Positions 30,155 to 43,793 of a DNA stretch of 64,000 bases are shown here, one piece after another (position 1 is the stretch's first letter; each line of letters starts with the position of its first letter). The translations under genes and the position numbers were made by a program. Origin of the DNA: Spinacia oleracea. Its lineage: Eukaryota; Streptophyta; Magnoliopsida; Caryophyllales; Amaranthaceae. The notes beneath the pieces are model-generated. The model was not told the DNA's origin. It was given only the letters and a program-made list of their open reading frames with translations, and ran no database searches. The stretch lies in the NCBI RefSeq assembly GCF_020520425.1, contig NC_079491.1, positions 1,116,001 through 1,180,000 on the forward strand, given 5' to 3'.

Positions 30155-31735
30155 ATTAGTAATTTTATTATTCTACATTTTGGCCATGCTCCTTTATTTT
30201 TTAATTGCCTCGTTGTCCCTTTAGTCATCGCAACAAAATAAATGCATTTACAAAAAATATATATTTCTTAATACCCTCGACCACCCCAAAAAAAAAAAAA
30301 AAAATGTATACCAATCTAATTATTATTGTACTTTGTTTCTCCTTATACAAATTCTTAAGTAAGATCGACCAACGATAAATATTATAAGTCCGTTGTAATG
30401 TTTCCTAAAAATGATCTAAAGTTAACCTGATACATTGCATAACATAAAAGTCGTCTATTTTAATTGATCAAATTACTATGTTGGCACGGATGATACACTA
30501 GGTTAATGATTGTGTAGCAATTCTCTCTCTATATATTTTTGATACGAAAAAAAGAAAAAACTAGATTAAACCATTTGGAAGGCCCAACCTACAGCATATT
30601 TGCCGATGATAATAGAGAGAGGAGGGTTAAAGGAAGAAAACCTTCGACGCTTGATTAATTAGCTTCACGAAAGCAATGATTGACCCGATTGCTACAAAGC
30701 AAAGAGGATGTTTCAATAAAAAGGATGGATTCCTCCAAATGTTACGTTTTTGCTCCAACAAGCATTAGTTTCCCCTTATCATCACGAACACTAAATGTAG
30801 AAGCCAATCCTTCTTGCCCCCTTCAAAATTTAGCGTGTGAAAACCTGGAGAAAGGCAAGATCAAGGCACTTCTTTTACGATATCAACAATTTTCTTTTTA
30901 AGGGAATTCAGAAACATCTCACAAACATATATACTTGACCACGAAACAAAATGGTTACTAAATGAGTAATAATTCTAAATAAATTCACGATTTATCAAAT
31001 TGTTATTTATTATATTTGTTAAGAGAAGATGACGTATAATTTGACCTAAATTGGTGGTAAACTAATTGATTTACAAATCGAAGGTAACAAGTTCGAGTGG
31101 AAAAGGCTACATGTACACCTAGTGTATAAGATTCTCATGTACACCACCATTAATTTATTGACATATCATCAAACCCACTAAAATATGAGAATGAAATACA
31201 ATAAATATGTCATTTCAACCAATAAATAAGCATGGTGTATAAGATGCCTTGTACATTAGGTGTACCATGTAGTAGAATCCAGTTTGAGTGTTATAAAATG
31301 GTTTTTACAATGATGAATACCTATTTAGTTATGTACGAGAGTACGAGTTTCACGTATGCATATTCATGTTTTCTTTGGCGGTTGTGGATGAGACCGGTCC
31401 GGATCGGAAAAAAGGGCACAAATTAAATTATGGGGCCGGGCTCTTAAACTCAAAGTCCCAAACAAATCAAATTGGACAATTCTTCAAAACGACGCCGTAC
31501 TAAAAACAACACTTTCATTTTTCTCACCCGTTTTACCAGATCAAAAGCCTCAAAATTTCAGTTAAAAAAACTCCTGCACAAAATTTCTCCCAAATTTTCA
31601 AACATTCATCACTCTCAACCTCCAGTTCATCATCCAAATCCAACAAAGAATCCCTACATTTTTGAAATTGGTGAACGCAGATTCAAAATTCGATCACAAG
31701 GAATTCGAACAATTCAAAGTTAATTGTACAGAAAA
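30155..31735. other. VPS51 upstream region with transposon relics
   Basis: Intergenic. At about 30720-30800 the minus strand reads FSVRDDKGKLMLVGAKT before a stop, reminiscent of the RNase H domain of plant non-LTR elements; it is too short to classify. A small MITE lies at 31107-31272. The last 250 bases are the VPS51 leader/promoter. Confidence 0.4.
31107..31272. mobile_element. Small MITE with CTACATG-TACACCTA inverted ends
   Basis: The left end CTACATGTACACCTAGTGTA and the right end TACATTAGGTGTACCATGTAG are inverted copies with a few differences. 166 bp, non-coding. No convincing target duplication, so the superfamily is open. Confidence 0.6.
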
Positions 31736-34700
31736 ATGGCGGCAGATGATGTGCCATTGGACGATAAGGCGAAGAGAATGAGAGATCTGTTATCGAGCTT
31801 CTATTCGACGGATCAAACAAGTTCAGTAGCTAATTCAAGTACAGTTTCTTCAAAGTATGCTACATTGGATACAATTAATTCCCCTTCCTTTGATCCTGAC
31901 CATTACATGAATCTATTGGTACTTCTTCTCTCCTAATTCTTGCTTATTATATCTGGTTTTAGCATTCTCGTGCTTTTAATTTGCTTGATTTATCTGATTT
32001 TTGACGGAATTAAGTTTGCTTTATTAGCAACTTGACACATGTATGCAATTTAAGTGGATGATTCGGATATGTTCATCTTTTGAAATGGTTGATTACCGAG
32101 TTCAAAGATTTATAGTTTGTTTAGGTATAGAGATGAAACCTGAAAACCGAGTTGGCTAGGTAATTGTCAATGGGAGGTATATGATGTAGAATACTTAAGT
32201 GATAGCAGTAGATTAGTAGAGTAGTAGTAGATAGAATTGAAATCTGTCATCCACGGATTTATCGAATGTGCTTGTGATGTGTGGAAATCAGAAGAAGGAA
32301 ATGGGGGGTAGAGGTTTATACTCGTACTTGATAATTTCAAATGCGGGAGCACTATGTTATTTTGGGTTAAGTTTCGATCACGTATTGGTTCAGTGCTAAT
32401 GCTTACTCCACCTATCCCTTTTTTATTGCTCCATAGTCAAAATTCACTTTATTAAGAATGGGGTATAAAATATGCACAAGAGTTGATAAAGTGGGTACAT
32501 GAGGAGAGAGATATAGAGAGAACAAGTGGGAAAACATACCATTTAAGGTATGGAGCAATCTCAAAGGGACAACCAAAGAGGAAAATGGGGCAATAAAAAA
32601 GGGACGGAGGGAGTATATGTTATGTATAGATTGGCAAGGGGCATTGGGGCATACTGTTCTAATGGTTGTTCTTTGGGGCATTTAGAACTTGTTAATAAGA
32701 ACCGTTCTTAGTTGACTACTTCAATTGTGGGGGAAGATGCCTATAAGTTTGTCTCATTATCATATAGCCATCATGCTGATAGAAAAAATGAATACGTGGT
32801 GTGTGTGGTGGGGTGGGGTCAATTGACATCAGGGCACCATATCATGCCCTCCATGGGCACAAAGATGTTGTGAAGGGGAGGGGCACTGAGACAGGATACA
32901 AAGAAAATGAGAAAGAGAGAGGGGTCTTGTGATAATGTAGGAGATATTGTGGAGGCATGTTAGGTTTCTTCAAAACCCTGCCTCAGATTTTTTTGTTGCC
33001 ATGAATCAATGCATTAAGTCGTTGGTGAGAAAAGGGTGATTAGGTGCATCTGCTGCTACTCGTCGATAGTATAGAGGATTGCTTGAGGAAGTGTTTAATC
33101 TTTTAGGGCACAAGCAAGAAGTTTTTCTAGAGTTGTTTTTAGCTCTCATGGTGGTTGGTTTGCATCAGATTTCCTCAGGCCTTGCCTGGATTGAGTTTAG
33201 TGATTAGGGAGGAATAGTAATGGGAGGAACAATTGTCAGGTGACTGATTTAGGGAGGAAATTTTCTCAAATATGTAAGTTTGATATGTCAGTAATAATCA
33301 CAAGATTATTATTATTTTGCTTTTGGTATGAATTCAATTTTTGAATCAACTACTTTTGCACAAGACAAAGAAGTTGCAGATGATTTTCTCATGAGAGATA
33401 AGCCTAAGTTTTGCAATGAAAGATTCATCAAATTAATAACAGAAGAAGTAGATTTCCAAAAAAGTGTAGGCTTGTAGTAAGTGATTTGTGATATGATAAA
33501 AATAAATAAATCATGACCTGTGATTTGTGACCTCCCACTGAAGGAAGAGAGATAACAAGAGAGGGTAGAGTTAGAGAGACTGATGCTTGGGGCTGACTGT
33601 TTACTTGGGTTAAGGTTACCCTGGGTGGGGGAGGGGGTGCTTATGTGCCAAACAACATAACCACCATCCAGGCCTATATTGCAGCCCGTAACTTTTACCC
33701 CATAACTTTACCCCTTGCTCCATTCAATTTAGGCCAGCCCTCATTCTTTGGATACTTTCTCAGGCAAAGAAATTTACGAAGTTGGAAGATCACCAGTCTT
33801 CTAGAAGCTAGGAAACACAAACATTACCCTATTATTGACTTACCGTATTACATCTGAAAAATATATTCCGGGACGAGCATGTCTCCTTAGAGACGCACGA
33901 TAGACAGGCTTCCATTTTGTAACTAGACGTTTGATTGCTGAAGGTTCCATCTTTCCTCGATAACAAACTAGCCACCATGAGAGCTAAAGTTCTTGATTTT
34001 TTTGTTGTCAAGTTGTTATTTTACCCCTTCTCATAAAAATTGTAGTTACCTATGCAATTTGTTCTTTAAGTGGAACCCATACAATTAGTAGCCAAGGCAT
34101 TTCTTTTTTGTTCAATCTTAGTTGTTCATTGCCTTGTTGGAGCTGACCTGGAGGGATGTCTTGGATTTGAATTAGGATGAAATCAGCTTTGTCTACAATA
34201 CCAAGAATGCTGTCCATTACTCTTTATAGGCGTATGATTATATGAAAAAGCTTTGCTTTTGTCCTGTTGTAACCTGTAACTTCTGTAGATTAGTTATGCA
34301 AGATGTTCCCAGAATTGCTGTTATCAGTAATTGTGGAAATCTTGGGAGGTAGTTCTTCTACAAATGCTTACTTGTACTTTCTCTAAATCCATTTACAGGT
34401 ACAGAAGTCAAACTTAGAAACACTACTTCAACGACATGTCGAAATGGCAGCTGAGATAAAAAATCTGGACACTGATTTGCAGATGTTAGTGTATGAGAAC
34501 TACAATAAGTTCATCAGCGCCACAGATACAATTAAAAGGCAAGTTATGATCTCATAAGCGATGATCATGTTGATTGATGGGGAATTTGATTGTATTTGAA
34601 TGTTTGATAAACGCTATAAATCCGTTGCGTCTTCTTTAAATGTTGCCTGTTATTCTGTTGCTTTTCTTTTTTTCGAGTCCATCGATCTTGTTGTGCATTT

Positions 34701-37700
34701 TTTTGAGCTTGCATGCACACATGTCATGCTTAATAATTTACAATTTATAGACTTGTGTTATGCAGTTTTTTATGGCTATGCTTGTGGTCTAGTGGCTCAT
34801 AATGACTTATCTACAATGTGATTGTTATATGTTATTTACGATCAGTTCATTTTTCTATCTTATAGGATGAATAGCAACATTGTGGGCATGGAAGCAAATA
34901 TGGAACAACTACTTGAGAAGGTCTTTTAGTAGTTCTGAAAACTGAAGAGATACGTTCAATATTTTCCCATAGAAGTAAGTGCTTATTTCTTATGTTTTTC
35001 CAACTTGACCGTTCTGCAGATATTATCAGTGCAATCTAGAAGTGATGGGGTCAACACATCACTGTTTGAGAAAAGGGAACATATAGAAAAGATGCACCGC
35101 ACTCGCAATCTTCTACGAAAAATCCAGGTACTGAAGTGGGTGACTAACTTCTTTATTTTGTGTCCGTCTGATTTATAGTATCAGCTGCTTGGTGCTGGTT
35201 TTATTTTATATTCTGCTAGGGAAGTCCCACAGAGGAATCTGATTTCCCCAACCGTTGTAGTTAGAATAGGGATTAGTTCGTTATTCTTATGGGGTTTGTG
35301 CTTACTTCCAGTCGTGTGCCAGCTGTCACTCTGTGCGACTGAGTACTCTGGAATTCCGGATATTATCTGTAATAAGTTATAAAGTGTTATCTTGTAAAAT
35401 TTTGAGAGACCTTTGATGTAAATAAATTAGATAATATTCATGATTTGTTGCTAATTCACTTGTTGAGTGTGCTGTATTTCTTTTCATTTTGTTATTTGCT
35501 GGCCTTTTAAAATTTATAGCTATAAACCAAGCTGGCTGATTTTTTACATTTCTGGAATAGAACAGTTCATATATGATTTACCTGAAAGACTCGGGAAGTG
35601 CATTAAATCTGAAGCTTATACTGATGCAGTCAAGTTCTACACCGGAGCAATGCCCATATTTAAGGTTTTTACTCCGCACTGAATTTATAGGTCCTTCTTT
35701 TCTCTGTGCTGTTTGTGATCTGTTGCTTAAAGTGAAGTTAAATTTCTAAAAGTCATCATTTTGTGTTCTTTCTGTTAGGTATATGGAGACTCGTCATTTC
35801 AAGACTGTAAGAAAGCATCTGAAGAGGCAGTGAGCATCATAATTAAAAATCTACAGGTAATCAGTCCATTTTGACTCTTGGAATGAGCTTCTTTGAATGT
35901 ATATGTGTTATGGGAACCTAACTGATGAGTATTTGGTGGGATGGAGGTAAAGCTAGTTGTTCCTAGAGGAAGATAGCTAAGGCGCATTACTTAAATTTGT
36001 CAAAAGAAGAAAATTTTGAATAGAGTATCCGAATTCAGGATCAGATTATGGCCATGACCTGAAATAAGATACCCTCAACAAGACTTGTTATAGTACTTTT
36101 CATTGTGCCCTTTCTTCTAAAACTCATTGTTTTCCCCTCTCTCTTTTCTTTTGAGAACATCTAGTCCTTGTTAATTTTTTTTTCGTCCAAGAAGAAAAAT
36201 TAGTAAATTAGGTCCTTCCCCTCCTGTCAGGTCTGTAGTTACTGGTGTGCTCCAAAGGCTGTGCTGAGTCTCTGTGTAAAGTACCATTTCAGGCAGGAGA
36301 TTGGCCGTCAGTTGGTATTGGTGAATAATAGTTGTTATTAGTGAGAGTGAGTGAGACTGTGTTGCAAATGCGTGCTTCGAATGCTACCTTATTTTCTGAA
36401 GATTTTTTGTTTTTCCAAAAGGAGCCCAGCTTTATCCAAAATAAGGGAGAGAAAAAGAAAATAGAAAACAGATGCTACTACTCAGTATATACTTTATTAT
36501 TTTTGTTTCTGGTTGTCCGTGATTATGATATTGATAAGGCTTACTTTAGCATTCCATGTTTTTTCTTCCTCAGGGAAAACTTTTTTCAGATTCAGAATCC
36601 ATCCAAGCTAGAGCTGAAGCTGTAATGCTTCTCAAACAGCTGGACTTCCCGGTGTGTTGTTTAATTCTTCTTCACATGTTAGCATTTCTAGCATTTGAAG
36701 ATGTGCGAATGGTCTTGTTGCACTTTGCTTAATTTGATTCGTTTAGTAATCTGTTTGTCAATTTGACTCTTTTCAACAGGTGGACAACCTAAAAGGTCAA
36801 TTATTTGAAAAGTTGGAGCAATCCCTTGGGGACGTACAATTCCACTTTGATGGGAAAAGTGGCTATTTCGCAAAATCGGATGAGTTTGCTAAACAAGAAT
36901 CACCTGATTATATCCCTGCTGCTCATGAGGTAAGCAATGAGTTTTCTTCCGTAGAACTAACAATTGGAATTGATCTGAACAGTAAACAATCCCTTTTCCT
37001 CCCCAGTGTATGCATGTTGTGGTTGTGATATTGTGTGCAACTTTTGAGTCAGTTTATGCATCAGCCAACTACTGTCTATACTGGTGGGTGAACCCTCATA
37101 GATATCAGGTGCGAGCATCGACGCAGCAAGGAGTTTCTCGATTGCCGGTATCAACAACGTAAAAAAAAAACATTACGGACCAGCAAGCCTTTCTAATTTG
37201 TGGAGTTCTGAACTTCTGATCTAGTAGTTCAAATGATACGAAGTCCCCTTTGTACTGTACATGCCTGGACTTTGATTGTTACTACAATGATAGATCTGCT
37301 TCAGTACTACCTACCCTGTTAATTTGGTTGGCTGCATAACCTGCTTTACATGCTTCATTGAACTCCTGTTATTGCGTATCTTTACTCTTGGGTCAAAATC
37401 TAGAAAAGAGCAATCAGTTCCCTAGGAGTATTGGAAATGCCCATTCTTTACTCTCAGGGTGATTGAAAGATGGATTTAATGGAGGAGGGAGGGCTATGAC
37501 CTGTATGGTCATTGAAGCTTTTGGGTTTGCCATTAATTTGAAAGTGTAGCAACTTAGTAGGTGGTGCTTCTGGGAAAACATGCTGTCATAGAATTATGTG
37601 AAGTTTGAGGATTGAGTGTAGGCGAAGAGATGTCCATTTTTCTAGACTTTGTGTTCTTACCTTTTTTTTTTTTTCTCGGCACATATTAAACTATTACTAC

Positions 37701-40700
37701 AGGTCAGTGCATGACCCTTGATATTTTTCTTCCCACGTGAAGGAATCTGGTACTCTTGTGGTTGACTCTCTCTTTTAGTCGATCAAGATTGACATGCATG
37801 TAATGCATTCTTGTCTGTTTGATTCTGGAAAACTCCAACTCTGTATTTTTCATGATTTGCATTTAAGTATAGTCAATGTCTGTTTTCAGTCAGTGACGAA
37901 GTATTATATTTCATGTAAGGCTTCTTGCTCACTTATGCTGCTAGATACATATTTACTTGTTCGCGTATGTAGTTCTTTGTGTGTTTGAAGTTAATTGAAC
38001 CATTCCATGACCAGGTTTCAACTCGTGAGCTGGTGGAGGCGATCCGTGCTTACCGAGTTATATTTCCGGATTCCGAACAGCAACTTATTAGAATCTCACA
38101 TGATCTTGTTATCAAGTAATTTGAAGTTTGCTTCACCTTCAGCATTTTTAATTGGTTTCGTACTTCATCTCTATACCCAAATACCACAATCCGCTATCTG
38201 ATGAATGATCACTGTGTTGCTTCAGGCACTTTGAAACCATTGAGAATCACATAAACAATCCAAGTTCTTCATCAGAGTTGTTGGGAATGCTCAGTGAGTT
38301 CCATTTTCCCCAGCTATGTCCAAGTGTTGGTTTTTTTCATGATTACTTTGTCTATTTAGGTGGAGGACTATTCTACTTTCTTAATGATGCTCATGCTTAT
38401 TCTGTTTGTTGAACTGCTTTTTCTGCTTGACTCATTTTGTATATCGAAGTAAGGAACCAGTAAATTTCATGTTGCTTCGACATATAGGCTACACCTTACA
38501 ATTAGAGGCGTGTGTAAATAAAGCTAATGACTTGTAGGATCTCATGGGCCATGATTCTGCCTTTCTGAAGCTAATAGTACCACAACAGTACAGCTCATGG
38601 TGTTTGGGACTCCATCGGCTGTTTGACAAAGTCCAGCACATTCTTCTTTGAAGGGGAAGATTTTGGTTTGCTAAGACACAGTTTATAGTTCATGAGACAT
38701 GCATATTATGATTATGCTATCATAAGCTGTAAAGTTGCCTGTAATTGAGTTCACCTTCTTTTGGTTGGAATTATTTAATGTGGGTATGGGAGTAACTATT
38801 TATACTGCATTTATTGCAAAAGTGGGGAGTTTCGGTTAAAGCTCCTAATATGTGTGGGCCAGTGGAATGGTGGATATTAGTTTGTTGTTTTGTTTCTTGT
38901 TGTGCCCCTCCCTTCTTCAATTACATCTCCTAATGTCGTTGGTCGTAGAAAGGTGTGTATGTTGCAGGGTTATTAAACTAATTTATTTACCTGTTTAGGA
39001 CTTATTTGGGATGATGTGCTTCTGTTGGATGAAGTACTGCCTGAAGCAACTGTTGCTGATGTTTGTTTGAAGGTTCTTCCTTTGCACTTTTGCATAATTT
39101 CTGATAAAACTTTTGCCTCTTTGACCTACGAGATCCTACATCATGCCTGTCCTCATGTAAAAGGAATACTGGTCCCATTGTTTCTTATTCTGTATTTGTG
39201 ACCAGGCTGCCAATCATGCCGTCAAGCAGTACGTTGCTGGCGCCTTTTCTCATTTTTTGCAGGATATTTCTGGTAATTCCCTTTTAAAATTATTTTTGAA
39301 TATGTTAGCCTGTTTTGTTAAATAAGCGGAACTACAAAACAACATATGAGCTTTCTGCTAAACAAATACTGATAATGATTTGGTTCCAAAAGGTAGCAAT
39401 TCAATGCCGAGGTTGCACGCATTCCTTCTTAAGTTCATATTATCCCAACTTGGTACTCATATGAAGGATAATTTAGGAACAGAGAAAAGATGTGAAGAAT
39501 TATTGCACATGATAGCTAGGGCTGAGTTGAAACTTTCTGGGTGATGATTCTATCAACCTGAATATTATGCAAAATTGTTATGCTGTTCGATTAAAAAAAC
39601 AAACAAGAAACTAATATAATTGATATCAACAATGTTTTGGTTTCTGTTATGCTGCGGAAATGGATATGTTGAGTTCGTGGGGTGCTGCAACTCTCGTTGA
39701 TATTGTAAAGGTATCTGGTGCTTTAGTAATTAGATTTGTAGTAAAAGAGATTGTAAATATGGTGATACAAAATGGATTTGTGTAGTAGCAGAATTGGCCA
39801 GAATGGGGAATAGTCTGAAGTAGCCTAACTCTGTTTTGGGAGTTGTAGCTGGGTATTGAGACAAAACCTAGATGGAGTTGATGGGAGGATTTAGGTAAAT
39901 GGGTCTGGAGAAGATACCCTGGGTTATGGTAAGTTCAGTACTTGTGGACTTGTAAATATATACTACGACATTGTATAATGTCCATATGCTTTTGATTAGC
40001 AACCAGAATTTGTATCTGCCTAAGTGCTGATGGTGATGATCAATGTTTAGTTTAGTTGTTTGAGGGGTACTGTACAATACATTTTGGAACTTGCAGATTC
40101 ACTGATGAAAGTTCAAATCAACCAAAAGGAGAGGGTGAAAGAAGAGCATCCTTTGCAGGTTATACTGGAGGCCAGCAAGAAGGCAGTTATACAAGGGAGC
40201 ATGGGTGTCTTGCTGGTAATACATTGTCTACGAAAAATACCTTTATGCGTTACATAGCATTACTTGTAATGTCATGTCTTGTGCATGTTGGTCATAACCT
40301 GGCCCCTAGACACCACAACATCTGGATGTTGAGGCATGGCTTCCCAAAAAGCAATGACCATAAAAAAAGTCTTTTTTTGTTTTTTCACTAGTGTTGATGT
40401 ATCGATGATTCAAATGTTCTATGATTTCTTATAGGACTTCCGCCAACTTTTGGATGACAGCCTTCCTCTGCTAAGTAGCCTGAGAGATTTGATAATTGAT
40501 TGGGTTCAAGAAGGATTTCAAGACTTCTTCAGATCACTTTATAATCGCTTCCTATTGCTTTCGGGGAAAAATAATTCAGCTAGTCATGTTTTAGTTTTCC
40601 ATGATGGCATTCAAGGAGATAAAACTGTTGCGGGTCTTGTTCTTGTTCTGGCTCAGCTCTCGGTTTTCATAGATCAAAATGCCATTCCAAGAATTACTGA

Positions 40701-43700
40701 GGCAAGTACCCCTGAGTGCTTGATCCTTTTTAGGTTTATATTTGTTAGGGAATTCTTTAATCATCTTTCTATTATGTGGGATTGCCTATAACTATGTACT
40801 TGTTTATCAGGAGATTGCAACTTCATTTTCTGGCGGTAGTGTTCGGGGATATGGGAGTGGCCCTGCATTTGTTCCTGCAGAAATTTGCAGAATTTATCGA
40901 TCAGCTGCTGAAAAGTTTCTGCACCTTGTAGGTTTCCTTTCTCCGTTGCCATTCAAGTTTTTTTAAGATCTTGAACTCAACTTCATAAATTCTCCTATCC
41001 AAATAGCAATGACCAAAGAAAATAAAAAGAAAAGAAAGAAGGAAAAGGGAGACATTATAGTTCTCAGGGAGGTGTATTTCTTTTTTTGTTTGGAGGCTTT
41101 TAGGCATTTGACAATAAGCTAAGTGCTGTGTTAGGTGTTTTTAAATGTTAATAGGACGGGGAGCAGAGTTCTCAAATTACAAAACATTTTTGTGTGTATT
41201 TGTATTAAATATATAAATTTATGTACAACGAGACACAATTAAACTCTTAGACACCCGCCCGTGCACTTCAACAAAGAACCTACAGACCCTGTGTGCATTT
41301 TAGCTCAATAATTTATTTTTAAGAAATGTATGTATGCAACTGAAATAATCTATATCTCACAGAGGATTGGGTGTGTCTCCGCTTTCTTTTTTATTTTGCG
41401 TTTGGAGGGTTGGGGTTACATGTGTCATGGTGAGGTTAGGTAATCACCTGTTATGCATGGTGGTTTTTTTTTGAATTTTTTTAATTGTAAGCGCATGAGT
41501 TTCACTTTTGTTATGTGTTAATCAATTTCTTTCACATGTATGCCTCGTATGGAAGAATCGATGTATCGAAAACAATTCCACTTAAACCAGAAGGTTTTAT
41601 CCTCCCATGGCCCTTCATATGTTCAATATTTTTTATCCCTTCTGTCCAATCATTTTACTGAAATATGGAGTGTTGAGTAACTAATCACGTTTCAATACTT
41701 TTTCTCCACCCCACAGTACATAAAAATGAAGACCCAGAGAGTTTCAGTTCTCCTGAAAAAGCGGTTTACAACACCAAATTGGATAAAGGTAATTAAGTTT
41801 GCATAGTTACTCAGTTACTCTTATATTTTAATGTATGCTTGTTTTATTTTCTTTAAAATAATCTGACGTCCAACTTGTGGTGGTTCTTACAGCACAAGGA
41901 GCCCAGAGAAGTTCACATGTTTGTTGATTTATTTCTCCAAGAGGTTTGTTTTATTGTTAATTCTTTACAATTATTAAGGCGTATTTCAAACCAAAGCAAC
42001 TGTAGACCAACGACTGGGACTGGCTTGCCTTCCTTAACAAAAATGTATTTGAAAATGTTTCACCGCCCCAAAAGCTTAGAACTTTCCACTACCTCCTGTA
42101 CCACCTCAATTGTTTTTGGCCTACAAGAAGTTACTCTTGGATTCCATTGAGGATGAGGGTCTATTCTTATTAGATACTTCCTCCATTCTTATTTACATGA
42201 CACAATTTCGCCTATGGTCAGTTTTCGCCTATTTTTGTCCCATTTTGGGCGAACCGCGAATTGAAAAGGCGAATTATATAGCTAATTATGTTACACTGCT
42301 AAAGCTGCTTGTTGGTTGTTCATATTGGGTTGTTAATTTTTTTCGTATGCCTGGCTCCACTAGTTCCAACCCATCTCAGGCTAGGATTGTGTTGATTGAC
42401 AGCACTCAGATAGCCACACAACCACCCAATAACTTATCTGGGCCCAAGGCCAAAAGTAGTTGCCCTCCCATATTCTCAACACATGTGCTTCCGATGTGAG
42501 TTGGACTCCCGACCTACTGAATGAAACGTGGTTCCAATGCCATTGTTCTTGCTGTTCTAAGAACTAATGTTTCCTATCAGGCCGTATGGGTACAAATATC
42601 TTTTGAAAACAAATGAGAACGTCCACTTATTCATATATTGTTTTTTACTTATTCATATACGTTTTTTACTTATTCATATATGTTTTTTACAAAGACGCTC
42701 CCCCCCTGCAGTTGGAAGGAGTACTGTCTGAAGTGAAGCAACTTTTACCCGAGGGGCCCACTCGTAAACATCGCCGTGCTGATAGTATTAGCAATGGCAG
42801 CACAACATCTTCACGTAGCAATACGTTGCGTGATGACAGGCTGCTAACCCGATCTAATACTCAAAGGGCTAGGAGTCAGCTGCTTGAGACGCACCTAGCT
42901 AAATTATTTAAGCAGAAAATGGAAATTTTCACTAAAGTTGACGCTACACAGGTAAACCCTGGATAAACTGTACGGATGATGATGTCAGTTCGGCTGTTAC
43001 TAACTTGCAGCTAATTTGTGGGTATGGTGTGATTCAGGATTCTGTCCTAACTACAATAGTGAAGCTTTGCCTAAAAAGTCTGCAAGAGTTTGTTCGATTG
43101 CAGACTTTCAACCGGAGTGGATTTCAGCAGATCCAGCTGGACACACAGTTCTTGAAGAATTCTATAAAGGATAACGTGGAAGATGAAGCCGCTGTTGACT
43201 TTTTGCTTGACGAGGTAAAGAGAACTTACTGCGTTGTATGCTGATCTTCTTAACTTCTGATCGCTATCTCATTTAATACCCAGTTACTTTAAAGCTAAGA
43301 GCATGTTTGCTATAACAATTTTCAAGTGTTGGAAATGGAATCAATTAACTAATTTCATTACCTATTGTTTGGTATGAGAGATGGGTAACACACTTCATTT
43401 CCAAAGGGTAACCATTACCATCAATTTGTTACCTCTCCTAACCTTGTGGTAACAAAGTATTATCCTCCACAATCCCTAATTTGATACGAGGGATTGTTTT
43501 CCTTAGGTATACCAAACAACAAATAATGATATTACTTAACATTACCATTTCTTCTTCTTAAATCCATTTCCTTTTCTAGATTCATACCAAACATGCACTA
43601 AAGTTTTATTGGCGTGCTTGTGTCCCATGTATTGTGAAACTGAAATGGCTATTATTTGTTTCAATATCAGGTGATTAATGCTGCTGTAGAGCGTTGTTTG

Positions 43701-43793
43701 GATCCAATCCCTTTAGAGCCCCCTGTTTTAGACAGACTTATACAAATGAAGTTGGAAAAACCCAAGGAACAACAAACAGTTGCCACTCCATAA
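31736..43793 (+). CDS. VPS51: Vacuolar protein sorting-associated protein 51 homologue (GARP/EARP subunit)
   Basis: Twenty exons: 31736-31918, 34399-34538, 34866-34920, 35020-35127, 35566-35664, 35779-35856, 36574-36651, 36780-36929, 38015-38115, 38226-38293, 38999-39072, 39206-39272, 40097-40215, 40435-40701, 40811-40927, 41717-41788, 41893-41943, 42712-42951, 43038-43214, 43671-43793. They sum to 2,367 bases with agreeing phases, giving 788 residues (about 780 in Arabidopsis). The N-terminus DDKAKRMRDLLSSFY and the VPS51 core LLQRHVEMAAEIKNLDTDLQ, LFEKREHIEKMHRTRNLLRK and YDLPERLGKCIKSEAYTDAV match plant VPS51/UNHINGED; the C-terminus ends EPPVLDRLIQMKLEKPKEQQ. It holds together the Golgi/endosome tethering complexes for retrograde vesicles and needs VPS52-54 partners. 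Start chosen at MAADDVP as in homologues. Introns after exons 2 and 14 begin GCAAGT. The gene appears intact despite insertions in its introns. Confidence 0.95.
32406..32613. mobile_element. Stowaway-type MITE in VPS51 intron 1
   Basis: The left end CTCCACCTATCCCTTTTTTA and the right end TAAAAAAGGGACGGAGGGAG are inverted copies, flanked by TA (32404-32405, 32614-32615). 208 bp. Confidence 0.85.
39393..39544 (+). other. Coding-like segment inside VPS51 intron 12 (cryptic or captured exon)
   Basis: After an acceptor-like CAAAAG| the sequence is open for 50 codons in the phase left by exon 12, reading SNSMPRLHAFLLKFILSQLG, MKDNLGTEKRCEELLHMIAR and AELKLSG before TGA. A further coding-like piece (EMDMLSSWGAATLVDIVK followed by |GTATCT) lies at about 39658-39712. 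Neither matches VPS51 homologues, in which exon 12 joins directly to 40097. It could be an alternative exon giving a truncated protein, or a fragment of another gene; I do not recognise the source. Confidence 0.35.
42623..42690. repeat. Short tandem repeat, three 22-bp units, before VPS51 exon 18
   Basis: Units of the form TTTTTTACTTATTCATATA recur three times with a period of about 22, ending 21 bases before the exon 18 acceptor (CCTGCAG| at 42711). They contribute much of its T-rich tract. Confidence 0.8.
43299..43598. mobile_element. Tourist-type (PIF/Harbinger) MITE in VPS51 intron 19
   Basis: The ends GAGCATGTTTGCTATAAC and TTCATACCAAACATGCAC are inverted copies, flanked by TAA (43296-43298, 43599-43601). 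300 bp, with an internal GGTAACAA/TTGTTACC palindromic character. Confidence 0.85.

Noticed and set aside
37020-37170. Possible SINE or processed fragment ending in a poly(A) run in VPS51 intron 8
   Set aside because: A GC-richer block followed by ten A's is visible, but there is no B box, no target duplication and no recognisable source.
42170-42300. Stowaway MITE in VPS51 intron 17
   Set aside because: A single end-like TACTTCCTCCATTCTTATTT is present, but no inverted partner or second TA could be found.
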